From Amphiduros pacificus (Eukaryota > Annelida > Polychaeta > Phyllodocida > Hesionidae): a DNA stretch of 64,000 bases. The position numbers and the translations under genes were made by a program. The notes under the pieces are model-generated. The model had not been told where the DNA came from and did no database searches. It was given only the letters and a program-made list of their open reading frames with translations. Below are positions 1-20,302 of this stretch, piece after piece (the first letter of the stretch is position 1; each line of letters opens with the position of its first letter). The DNA is taken from contig OX439003.1 in NCBI GenBank assembly GCA_949316495.1, positions 43,178,725 through 43,242,724 of the forward strand. Reading direction: 5' to 3'.

Positions 1-1496
1 AACCTGTAAATATAATGGCTTATGTGAGGAAAGTTCCTGTATAATGGTGCCTCACCCTTTAATGGTAGTAGGAAGACCTTCTTAATACGCCCTGTTCTGA
101 ACCGCATGATTAAACATTAAGATAGTTGAAATTATCACTCGTCACCTCATGCATGTGTACAAAAAGTTTTTCCAATCATGGAGTAAATATCTGTAAGGTA
201 TAGTTGCTGTGCTGTAGTAAAATATAGTTCCAATTTAGACTGTGACATATCAAATTCATTTCGACTTGCCTAAAACCGGAAACACAATCATCAATGTTTT
301 TATATCTTGTGAAAAAATACCAACATTAGTGTCTTTACATTAGTTATCAAACTTCCAAGGAATAGATGCATGGTTGAAAATTTGCAATCTGGATTTGATA
401 TAATAATCCCGAAATTTCATGATTAAATGTGGCATATTTTTACCCTTTCATAAACATACGGCTTCAAGCATGTTATATATCTCTTATTCTACCCAATGAA
501 GAAAATGCCTTCAGATAAGAGGATTTTCATTTTCATTCCTTTTCATTCCCATCTTTTCATCTCCCACTTTTTTACATCCTTCACCTGGTTCCTAAATGAT
601 TATTAATCCGTCACAAAGCAATTATGTTTAGATTTCTTTGGATTTTAAATGCATCGTCACTGTTAGGTGACACTGTTAGGGTTTTGATTGTTTGTAAAAA
701 AAAAATTAGCACTGTTCATGCTATATTACTTCCGATAGTAGCCCGCTACTTGGATTTAATGCTCTACTCTTTTCAAAGAGTGATTGGAGATCCCTCTATT
801 GTATAATCACATGGACACGACGACTCAAACCATGGCCTTACAACCAGATATGGATCCCTGGTTTGAGTGAGAAACAACCCAATGGAAGATATATACTTTT
901 TTTGAAATGTCTAACTTAGCCATCAATTAAAAGATCAATCAGGAAATATGACTGTCAGATATAACATTTCCATGAAAAGAACAGATGAAGAAAGGGTGGT
1001 ATCTAAAAGCGATTTGTCAACTCGGTATTACTGAAGGGTAGGGTACACATTTTTCATGAAATATAATATACCACTTTGTTGTGATAATTTATGTTAGACC
1101 ACACCTTTTATCCTTATTTCACGAAAAACGATACTTTTTATTAATATTTTATGACCGAGCACAGTGATTGTCATATTTCATGATAGATCGCTCTTATTGT
1201 AATATTTCATGAAAAACCATGCATTGTCATATTTGCCTTCCTTGTTGATACGTTTATTAGTCCATCTTGTTTGCAAGGACATTGAATAGTATAAGAAAGG
1301 CATCGCTAGATCAAAGGAAATTATGACGTCATATATATATATTTCAATTGCATTTCCGATTCTTTCATTCAAACAATACATCATTCAGATTAGACTTAAT
1401 GTGCGTGTGGAAATGATTTGGTAAACAGTGTGATACTAAAGAAAACATAAATGATCATTATAAAGTATCGTTTCTTTAAGTTATTAGTAAGAAGGA
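1..1496. other. Unannotated AT-rich stretch
   Basis: No gene was recognised. Open frames are short and lack domain signatures or splice-supported continuation. A loosely repeated motif resembling atatttcatga recurs between about 1050 and 1230 and may be a decayed tandem repeat. Confidence 0.5.
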
Positions 1497-2790
1497 TGAA
1501 AAGGAGTGCTAGGCAGTTGTGAGTTGGGAGGATGAGATGGAGTGTGTATGTATTTGTGGCGTGGCTAGGCAGTTGTGAGTGGGAGGATGAGATGGAGTGT
1601 GTATGTGTGGCGTGGCTAGGCAGTTGTAAGTTGGGAGGATGAGATGGAGTGTGTATGTGTGGCGTGGCTAGGCTGTTGTAAATTGGGAGGATGAGATGGA
1701 GTGTGTATATGTGGCGTGGCTAGGCAGTTATGAGTTGGGAGGATAAGATGGAGTGTGTATGTGTGGCGTGGCTAGGCAGTTTTGAGTTGGGAGGATGAGA
1801 TGGAGTGTGTATGTGTGGCGTGGCTAGGCAGTCGTGAGTTGGGAGGATGAGATGGAGTGTGTATGTGTGACGTGGCTAGGCTGTTGTAAATTGGGAGGAT
1901 GAGATGGAGTGTGTATGTGTGGCGTGGCGTGGCAGTTGTGAGTTGGGAGGATGAGATGGAGTGTGTATGTGTGGCGTGGCTAGGCAGTTGTGACTTGGGA
2001 GGGTGAGATGGAGTGTGTATGTATTTGTGGCGTGGCTAGGCAGTTGTGAGTGGGAAGATGAGATGGAGTGTGTATGTGTGGCGTGGCTAGGCAGTTGTGA
2101 GTTGGGAGGATGAGATGGAGTGTGTATGTGTGGCGTGGCTAGGCAGTTGTGAGTTGGGAGGATGAGATGGAGTGTGTATGTGTGGCGTGGCTAGGCAGTT
2201 GAGAGTTGGGAGGATGAGATGGAGTGTGTATGTGTGGCGTGGCTAGGCAGTTGTGAGTTGGGAGGATGAGATGGAGTGTGTATGTGTGGCGTGGCTAGGC
2301 AGTTGTGAGTTGGAAGGATGAGATGGAGTGTGTATATGTGGCGTGGCTAGGCAGTTGTGAGTGGGAAGATGAGATGGAGTGTGTATGTGTGGCGTGGCTA
2401 GGCAGTTGTGAGTTGGGAGGATGAGATGGAGTGTGTATGTGTGGCGTGGCTAGGCAGTTGTGAGTTGGGATAATGAGATGGAGTGTGTATGTGTGGCGTG
2501 GCTAGGCAGTTGAGAGTTGGGAGGATGAGATGGAGTGTGTATGTGTGGCGTGGCTAGGCAGTTGTGAGTTGGGAGGATGAGATGGAGTGTGTATGTGTGG
2601 CGTGGCTAGGCAGTTGTGAGTTGGAAGGATGAGATGGAGTGTGTATGTGTGGCGTGGCTAGGCAGTTGGGAGTTGGGAGGATGAGATGGAGTGTGTATGT
2701 GTGGCGTGGCTAGGCAGTTGTGAGTTGGGAGGATGAGATGGAGTGTGTATGTGTAGCGTGGCTAGGCAGTTGTGAGTTGGGAGGATGCAT
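1497..2790. repeat. 52-bp minisatellite, about 25 copies
   Basis: Tandem array with a unit of about 52 bp containing ggcgtggctaggcagttg, then gagttgggaggatgagatgg, then gtgtgtatgtgt. Units differ by single bases, and variant units recur in the same order about 311 bp apart, showing a six-unit higher-order structure between about 2030 and 2650. The unit length is not a multiple of three and there is no long open frame, so it is not coding. Confidence 0.95.
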
Positions 2791-5027
<2,237 letters not shown>

Positions 5028-5317
5028 TATGCTGATACCGCAAAGCTTTGTATTTGCAGTAGAAGACGAGGAAATATTTATTTGTTTCCAAACTAATCAG
5101 TGAGTTACTTTGATACATAATCTTTCAATATTCCTAATGACCTTGCAAATGATACCGTGACCTTCCAAATGATACCGTGTATTTATTAGTTTTTAGCAAG
5201 CTGTCTTATTCACAAGTCCTGAAAAGTGAAGTTTAATTTTGCTCAATCTTACAAACACGAATCCAAAATGATTTTAAGGACAACAAGATATTCCCATTGA
5301 TTTAAGCACAACCCCTA

Positions 5318-5430
5318 ATCGGAACCTCATTAGCGCAGTCGGTACGTAGAGCAATGGATCTGTGCCTCAATTCTGAATACACATATAAGCAGAGGAGTGG
5401 AGGTGATGGGTTAAACTCCCATACCCGCCA
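5318..5430 (+). repeat. tRNA-like SINE head or tRNA relic
   Basis: The box A-like tagcgcagtcggtacgtag is followed about 70 bp later by the box B-like gggttaaactccca, so the order and orientation fit an RNA polymerase III promoter. The spacing is longer than in a functional tRNA and the arms do not fold as a cloverleaf by eye. A short A-rich tract (aaacaaaacaaa) follows. This is probably a decayed tRNA-derived SINE. Confidence 0.45.
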
Positions 5431-5566
5431 GTGTAACTTTCAAACAAAACAAATTTATTTGAAGGTCATCATTTCTGATATGGTCTGAAAAAATTCATTT
5501 CCCAATTTCATTTCCCAATTTTCATCTTGAACCTAAATGACCATTGTGTCCATGTACATATTTGAA

Positions 5567-5668
<102 letters not shown>

Positions 5669-5979
5669 TTTTCTAATTAATTCACTAGGGTCTCAGTTTG
5701 AACCGTAACACATATGCCTTTCAAGGCTAGGTTTCGCATACATAATGTTAACTCTGTACTCTTGTTGTGCACATACATATATATTTACGAATAGGGAAGG
5801 GAATAATGGTTTATTTTTATCAAACTTTGGTATAAGTAGAATATTGCATGTGACGTAAGGACAATTGCTTCCTTTATCATGAAACGTCGATTGATTATAT
5901 ACACATTGTCCCTGGAAGGTTTTGTATTCCTCCGTGAAGCCTGTGTTGTTAGGGGGAAAAATACCTGCCCACCGCTGGG

Positions 5980-6755
5980 TATTGATGGGATGCAAATATA
6001 TAGGTCTACCCCTGACTCTAGATGGATGGGTCGCAAATATATATGTCTACCCCTGACTCTAGATGGATGGGTTGCAATATATATGTCCACCCCTGGCTCT
6101 AGATGGATGGGTCACAAATATATATGTCTACCCCTGACTCTAGATGAATGGGTTGCAAAGATGACTTTCTACCATTGTCGGATGGGTAGCAGATATATTT
6201 TTCTACCTTTACTCTAGGTGGGTGGGTGGAATGTCTGTCTTCAATGTGGATTGAAAGTAGGAGGCAAACAGATATACAGAAATTTCTAACTATGGATGGG
6301 TTGCACACAGATATGTCTTTCCCTAACTATCACATGGATGGATGGGTGGCAATTATATATGTCTTCCCCTAACTATGGATGGATGGGTAGCAATTATATA
6401 TGTCTTCCCCTTACTATGGATTGATGGGTAGCAATTATATATGTCTTCGCATAACTATGGATGGATGGGTGGCAATCATATATGTCTTCTCCTAAATATG
6501 GATGGATGGGTAGCAATTATATATGTCTTCCCCTAACTATGGATGGATGGGTGGCAATCATATATGTCTTCCCCTTACTATGGATTGATGGGTAGCAATT
6601 ATATATGTCTTCGCATAACTATGGATGGATGGGTGGCAATCATATATGTCTTCCCCTAAATATGGATGGATGGGTAGCAATTATATATGTCTTCCCCTTA
6701 CTATGGATTGATGGGTGGCAATCATATATGTCTTCCCCTGGCTGAAGATGAGTTG
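5980..6755. repeat. 41-bp minisatellite, about 18 copies
   Basis: Tandem units of about 41 bp built on ggatggatgggtagcaatta, then tatatgtcttcccctaacta. The left part (about 5980-6180) uses a variant with ctagatgg and gtctacccctgac. The right part repeats a four-unit block with a 164-bp period (6402-6565 and 6566-6729). Short frames through it are repeat artefacts. Confidence 0.93.
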
Positions 6756-7149
6756 GTGGCCTGAAAGCATGCTTGTCTATATCTGATTATTTACTGCGAG
6801 ATAACAGGTATATCAGCTTACCCTTACCATTGATGGATGGGGACTACTCCTGACATTTTTGCGGGTGCCAATAACATATGTCTTCTCCTGTCAATTTGTG
6901 TCTTTGGTGAAGATTTCATCCTACCCGTTGCTACTGGTTGCAATTTATAACCAACACCGGTCTTTGAGAGCTGTACAATATGTATTGGAATATTCCTTAA
7001 CACAATATAATTAGAATCTATTTAAGAAAACACTCCTCGTAATGATTATTTCACACAACCTTTTCCTAAAACACAAAATTCTATATCACAATTTTCCCAG
7101 GAAATACGTTACTCAATTCATAGGAATTCAGAAATTTTATAAAACATCA

Positions 7150-7312
7150 TGCTCTGGTCGAAAAAGCTCAATTTGCAGAGTATTCGCATTGAGACCCAGA
7201 GATTCCCGGTTCGAATCCTGCCCAGTTACTACCAAGCTTTATGAGCAGACAATGTCTGGAATCAGCGCTATATAAATGTCACCTTTATCTCTTTTTTTAC
7301 CTTCACCGGAAC
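7150..7312 (+). mobile_element. tRNA-derived SINE with 14-bp target-site duplication
   Basis: The copy is flanked by identical tttataaaacatca at 7136-7149 and 7313-7326. Inside are a box A-like segment (gctcaatttgcagagtattc) and a perfect box B (ggttcgaatcc, about 7208-7218), followed by a body ending in gcgctatataaatgt and a T-rich tail. It is of a different type from the SINE at 43204-43487. The intact duplication suggests fairly recent insertion. Confidence 0.82.
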
Positions 7313-7326
7313 TTTATAAAACATCA

Positions 7327-8458
7327 CTGTTCAATCTGAAACTTCAGAGAAAAGAGCAGTGGCACACTTGCAAAGAGCAGCATATTTGTACCTGTCCTGA
7401 GGTAGCGGTTCTCGTGATCTATCACTACCCGCTCTATTATTCACACACCTACAGTACACAGTTGCTGCAGTACTTAAGAAACAATGGAGATGATGTGTCC
7501 TCCATCATTGCCCAGTGTGTGTGAGAATTCCCGGAGGTGGGCCACCAGCCTTCCCCCAAGGTTCCACTCCCCCGAGTATGCTGCCTGCCTCTTATTGAAT
7601 TAGGAGAATCTGCGGAATTAGGTTTGGGTAGCGGGCGTGATTCCCAGTGGTTAGGACCCCTCTGGTTGCGGAGGAGGGGATGACTTATGAATGAAGTGCC
7701 TCACATCACCTCCCGCTTAAGGTCGGCTACGGAAGCTAATGAGACCATACTCAAACTATGATGTATGTGACAGCCAATTGTGTTACATTTACATATTAAT
7801 AGTCCAGAGACTGTCTTTTGGATTTAGGGGAAGAAGATGCTAGTTTTTTTCCCTTTTATTTCGCGAGGAAGATATGAGGAGGGGAAAGCGATTGGAACGC
7901 GAAGCTGATCATGCCCAGAGGTGAATGAGACAGACTGAGATGGATGGCAGACTTAGATTTATTATTATAACCACCTCTGAAACACAAATCTGGGCATCAT
8001 GTGTTATACATATCAGAATGCCCCATGGATGATAAGCTTTACATATCTACACACTTCAAGTGAGAATAAAATGAGACAGAATATTGAAATGTCGTATTCA
8101 CTGGCGCTCTTTCTTACTTCTTGTGGTAACTTTCTCTTCTCTGGATATAAATGTGACAAAGGCCATTTGCAGACCCAACTCCGGCATGCCTCGTCATTCG
8201 GCATGGCATAAATATATAAAGGACAACAGTTATAGAGTGGTGTGTGACACGATGTTCTTGTTGCTCAGGTGTTCATACTTGGGAAATGTCTGCTTGAAGG
8301 TTTCCCTGTGCCCTCACTCCTCATTTCTCGAGAGGTAGGGGTCATATGGCCAACTATTAGGTCACGCTAGGTGTCGCTTTAGGCAATTGGCTGACTGACA
8401 AGGTCAACTAGGTCACATGGCTAAAACAAATGGACACAATCGCGTCACATATTAGCCG
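7327..8458. other. Unannotated stretch with a GC-richer patch
   Basis: About 7530-7740 is visibly richer in G and C than its surroundings and lacks long open frames. No gene was recognised. It could hold regulatory sequence, but nothing specific can be shown. Confidence 0.3.
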
Positions 8459-14955
<6,497 letters not shown>

Positions 14956-14962
14956 GTGCTCT

Positions 14963-15146
14963 AGTGGCGGATCCAGGTGGGGGGGCTTTGGGGGCTGAAG
15001 CCCCCCCCCCCCCCCCGGGTCTGAAGCCCCCCGGGGGTCTGTGGCGAGGGGAACTTTTGGGAACTGGAGCCCCTCTCCCTCACCCTGCTTTTTATCAGAG
15101 CACATTTGAGCTCCCCGGGATAAAAAAAAATCCTGGATCCGCCCCT
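14963..15146. mobile_element. hAT-like MITE, 184 bp
   Basis: The ends are inverted copies: agtggcggatccagg at the left, and its complement cctggatccgcccct at the right with one mismatch. It is flanked by the direct repeat gtgctct (14956-14962 and 15147-15153; 8 bp if an adjacent t is counted). The interior has runs of C and G that form further inverted complementarity. Terminal inverted repeats of AGGGGCGGATCC type with 7-8 bp duplications fit non-autonomous hAT elements. The open frames on both strands are translations of this element. Confidence 0.85.
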
Positions 15147-15153
15147 GTGCTCT

Positions 15154-18100
15154 GAAGACATTGTTAAAGTAGGTGCGGAATTTAAACCATTTGTTTGTAA
15201 TTGCTGCACTGTGAGACAGAGAAACCACATGATGAAATTCACATGGCTGAAAAATGTCGTCTGCCAGGATACATGTGACCACGTGACACACTCCTCCACG
15301 TGGCTCTAAATGCAAGATATCATGTCGAAGATACATTTAGTTCCAAGCCGCTGCTAAGGGCTCCCTTTGTAACATACCACACTTCATTGCCTGCAATATA
15401 TTATCACCGAGAATTTCCCCATCTTCTCAGATGAAAAGAGTGTATATTTGCCTATACATTTGGCAATCAGAAACATCTTGCTTGATATGCAGTTTACCAT
15501 TCCTCTTTGTCTCGTGTAGATTTTATTAAACTTTCCAAGATGGCCAAGTCTCTAATTCTGAACCTCCTACCTCTTATTAGAGAAATAGTCTTCTGTCACA
15601 AATTTTCAGTTCCTGATACGGTAATATTGACCAGCTCCGTAACGTAAATTTCAAAGGGGGAAAACTGTATTATGACACATAGACGTAATACGATAACATA
15701 GTGCTAGACACATGTCAGGTCTTATTAGTTTCAATAGCATGTTTTGGGGTAATACAAGTGTGTGGCCGTATTGTTTGATGATCTGTCATTTCTTTGTGCG
15801 GCGTACTGTAAGCCGACACCCCAAATCAACTGTAACGTTTGACCTGCTTGTCATGTGAATGACCAACATTGCATTGATCTCCACACGTTATTTATTGACT
15901 TCCTTGACCAGTCCAGCAGTTGTTCATATCGGAAGAAGTTACAAGGGAAGTATTTAAACAGTAATGCGCCAAAATCAAAATGATTTACGATCTCATGGCA
16001 AATCATTCATTATAATTACTAATATAATAGAGAAAGCAAATCTGGTCGCAGTTGAAGTGGACAGAACCTAAAATGAAAGTTGCGCTTTCACCCATTTTGT
16101 GGGGGGGAGGGGCATTCGCGAAATCTGTAAAACAAAGATGGCAAAATGATGAGGCCCCTATAATTCTTTTTGCCCAAACACTTAATTCATATTGTAGGAG
16201 GGAATTCTAAACACTTAGAGATCAAGTGATTGAAATACATGTTATTACAAAATATGCTACAAGATCTATTTTGTGAGCGTATATCACGCTGTCTTTGGCC
16301 CTGATGCTTATGTTTTGAAGTTCCAGGCTTTTGTTATATCAGACTCTATAGGGCTGTGCGATCTTGCTTATATAGGCCTATGATCATGGCGGAATTATCG
16401 ACCACGATCTCCAGATCTAATCACTACATGTCAACATGTCATTTGACATGTTTTTGTAAAAGGCATTTGACTCTATCACGGATAAGTGCATGTTTCTCGT
16501 CTTCCCACAGCGATATCGTTAATGATGAAGTTCATATTTAACAGGAGCAACGTGCTATTAATGAGGCCACTCTGGTGGCTAATTAGGGGCCAATCTGGTG
16601 GATAATTAGGAGTCACATAACCCCCTTCCTTACTCATAATTGCCACGTAGCAGTTGACCCTCCCTAAACCGCCATGGAAAGTTCTCTCAAATAATCATAT
16701 TCTGTTACATGAAGAAATCTATTTTATATAATCTTCCTGGTTAAACGTTGGTGTCAACGATTTTTACTGTAAAGTTCAGTTACATATCAATAACTATTAT
16801 AAGTGCTTGTTTATGCTATTCATGCTTATTTTTGCTTCCTACATCAAGTTCTCCATCGAAATATTTATGTTAATGGATTATTGACATTTAATTGATTAAA
16901 AGAGTTAAAAGTCAAAGAACTCTTTGTTTATATTACCAAACACACGGTTAGAAATACCGGCATGTTTCACCATGTGTTATCTTAATAGGCAAGTGAGTTG
17001 CTCTGAAAGGAAAGAGCATTGTTTATATTACTCAGGGCATGAGAAATTGTAAAGTTTATGAGCATCATGTGTTATATTTCTAAACACAGGGCATTTATAT
17101 TTCTATGAACAAAGGATTTATTGTCATATTTCACGAAGCGCAGGGTTAGTTGATCATATCGGCTACTTGCCAGTCGACCTAATTAAAAGAAAAGCACGAG
17201 ATTGACTTAGATGTTCGTGTAAGGGCTGAAACCATATTCCAGTGGTGTCTCAAACAAATATGCCACTAGAGCTGATTTTTCTTACCGAAATAACACGTCA
17301 TGCTTGCTAAGTTTCGGTGAAGTTGTCCAGTTCCTGATACGGCAATTATGACTAGTTCTGAAATGAAATGGGGGAAAACGTTATTAAGACGCATAGCCGT
17401 ATTAAGGTTATTATGCGGAGGCATCCTGTCCCCCGCTAGATGGTAGCAGGTTCTTCCGTCAGTATTTGCTTTAAAGTGAAAGGTCAAGTGAAAAAATATC
17501 TCCAAGCTTGCGTCCATTTGGCATTGATTTATTATACATCATATAGTTGCAGGTATTTGTGATTTGCTTCAGATGCGACTATGTGAAGTACAGAGATCAT
17601 TCAGGCCATTTATAAACTGAATGTAAGATGTTTATAAACTGAATGTAAGACGATGATTATGTTGAGTATGTAGAGATGACATTTAGAAGGAACGTCTATT
17701 TATCATTTATGCATAAAGTTATCGATGGATATTTCTTATGGATATCAGTCAAATAACCTAACATATGCAAATACGTAAATACTTAATCTCTTTTAGACTT
17801 GGGAGATGATAGATACATAATTATCAAATGCTCTTTTAGCACTGAACTAAACCGTTTTCCATGTGGTGTTTTTACGCTTGCCCTACTAATGAGTGTTGCA
17901 CAATTGATGCATTCACCGTTTGTTTGTCAAATGTTTATAAGATGTATTTGAGTGATGACCAATATAAAAATAGAAACCTTCACTTTATGTGAAATAATAG
18001 CACATTTCAAAAAGATAATAAGCTGAGATTGTTTATATTTGCAGTTCTTATGATTTCATATGATCATTCTGGAATAAAATCTGCTCATTTCGTTAATCCT

Positions 18101-20198
18101 ATAGCCAATATATGAGTTTTCTGCTTCATGGAAATACAAGACATTCTGTACTTTAAAGAGGAGAGATTTTCTCTTGATTATTACAACTACCAAACAGATG
18201 GTGTGAATTCCTTCCCGATCATTGCCCTGTGCTTATCTTTTGGTGGGGTGTTTTGATATGATTGAGGCCCTTTCAGAAGTGACGCGGTAGCCTCAATGAG
18301 ATAGTATCACTTCTGAGGGAGCTGAGTTAAGTGTCACGTGGGAGGAATGCAAAAGAATTTAGCTAGCTTTCATACCATATGGACTGTTTAATGAAACTCC
18401 TCTATGGCTGTATAGAGGAATTCACATTTGGTTTTAAAAGCATTTTGTGGTAGGGAGAGTATTTGTGACTGACTGTCACATTCCTGAGCAGGCAGTACAT
18501 GTATATTGAGGTAGGATTCATTGCATCGGGAAAATATTTATATAATCATACACTATGACTTTGCAAAATATAAACATCTAAGAAGAGGCAGACCAAATCA
18601 GAAGGTAGCATTGCTATATTTAAGATTGTTCTTATCTTTTTCATGAACATCCAAGAAAGAGCATTTTTATTTCCCTAATAATAATTTCCCTTGAATAATA
18701 AGATGAGCTTTCATTTATAGGTGAATAATTATCGATCTTCAAGTGTTCTTTGTCACAGCATCAAAAAAATAGGTGGGAAAGATGGGGATGCTAGAGTCCT
18801 TCCTATTGTGTATTACATCACTGTACATTATATTTGATGTATTCATTGTTTCTACATGCACATATTGGTAAATAAGAATAAATGTTAATAAACCAAACAA
18901 GAAAGAATAATCAGTACATCCATTTGGTCTATGTTTTGAACAATTCCGACCGAGATGTGTTGAGGTAAAACCAGATTTAACAAGTCATCGGTGATTTATT
19001 ATATACGATCAAGGTTGCCAGTGACAAAATAAATCCTGAAATGCCGTGGCGCATTATAGCTGACCCTGCGATATGATGTAACCAGAATTGATGACCCTTA
19101 CACACTTTGTGCTCGACCTTATTCCATGCTGAGATGGATGAGTACCTTAAACATAAAACCTGCGGATTAATCGATGTACAGTTTAACAAAGATGGAAATG
19201 ACAGTTGGTAATCTTGGTGGCAATTTCGCCATTATTCGCCTCTCACTTTCTTTCTTTCTATTTGTCTTCGAGGCGGTGTGCTCCTTAATAACAACTTTGT
19301 TCTGCATTTAGTACGGTAAAATGATGATGTCTATTTTTTTTAGTAGTGCTCAATATTGAATACATATTAATATGTATCGCATAAAATGTTGATATGGAAA
19401 ATGTTCACAAATATTGTTTGCCATATTTGCCAGCATACATCATGTTCGCCGTCAACCCGCTATTTGTGTGGCAAACAGATATTTCAAAATTGGGTTAGAG
19501 CACACACCTGTTTTTATAAATGCTGAACACGCGTATCTGATTGCTGAACACGCGTATCTGATTTGTTTATTGGTTTTGTACTCTCGGGTACTTTTTTAAG
19601 CAAGATGTTGACACCTTTGATATATAAATTACATTTCACTGGATTTCATTATCATGTAGACTTTTATTTTTCAATATTAAAAAAAAAAAAAGATTATTAC
19701 AAGCATAAACAAAATATTTACAATCATTCTATTAAACAAGCAAACAAATGACCCAAGTGACACTTTAAGGAATTCTTTGCCATGGAGTTTCCACATAAAT
19801 AAAATATGCGAAGAAACATCAAAAGAAGTGGTGCCTTGAATTCAGTAAGTCTGATCAAAGGACATGGTGTTTGGTCAAACAGGAAGTGTACTGAAGGAAT
19901 ATGAAATGTGTTATCAGGCAGAATAAATACAAATTCTCTGATTTCTCTACAGTATTATTTTAAATGATGCCAAGAAGTAATTTATTATAAAAACATTCAC
20001 ATCGAAACTTTTTATTTTCTTGCTGGTTTACAAAGAAGATAATTGCCTGTTCTACTGTGCGAGATCTCCAAACCAATGATAATATTGTGATCACGGAGCA
20101 TATATGTGTGAAATATATCCTTGATACCTTGATACTTGTTAAAATTTATATCAAGCTGTTACAGACTTTGTTGAACCTAATCTGAAAATAACCTTTCT
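15154..20198. other. Gene-free stretch upstream of the elevenin gene
   Basis: No coding exon was recognised. Minor structures are a 22-bp tandem duplication (tttataaactgaatgtaaga, 17611-17654), a duplicated tgctgaacacgcgtatctga (19521-19562) and interleaved inverted repeats near 18261-18316. The promoter and any non-coding first exon of the elevenin gene should lie here or further left, but I could not place them. Confidence 0.4.
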
Positions 20199-20216
20199 TT
20201 CTCCTTTCAGTTTATT
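20199..20216 (+). other. Splice acceptor and 5' UTR end of elevenin exon
   Basis: A pyrimidine-rich tract ending in ctcctttcag (ends 20210) lies 6 bases before the elevenin start codon. This suggests that the start-codon exon is preceded by at least one non-coding exon upstream. Confidence 0.55.
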
Positions 20217-20302
20217 ATGCAAAAGATTGGTGCGCTGTTGCTCAGCTTTGCCGTGTGTTTACTGCTGAGCCCAACAACAGACGCCCGCAGAGTCGACTGC
20301 AC
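20217..20302 (+). CDS. Elevenin exon 1: signal peptide and start of peptide
   Basis: Encodes the ATG, a hydrophobic signal sequence ([11 protein letters not shown]), a likely cleavage after TTDA, and the first residues RRVDC of the mature peptide. It ends two bases into a Thr codon, at AC|GTGAGT. The donor is a near-consensus 5' splice site. The exon boundary falls inside the bioactive peptide, immediately after the first cysteine. Confidence 0.9.

Noticed and set aside
1497-2790. CRISPR-like array
   Set aside because: Units are contiguous with no unique spacers, and the host is a eukaryote.
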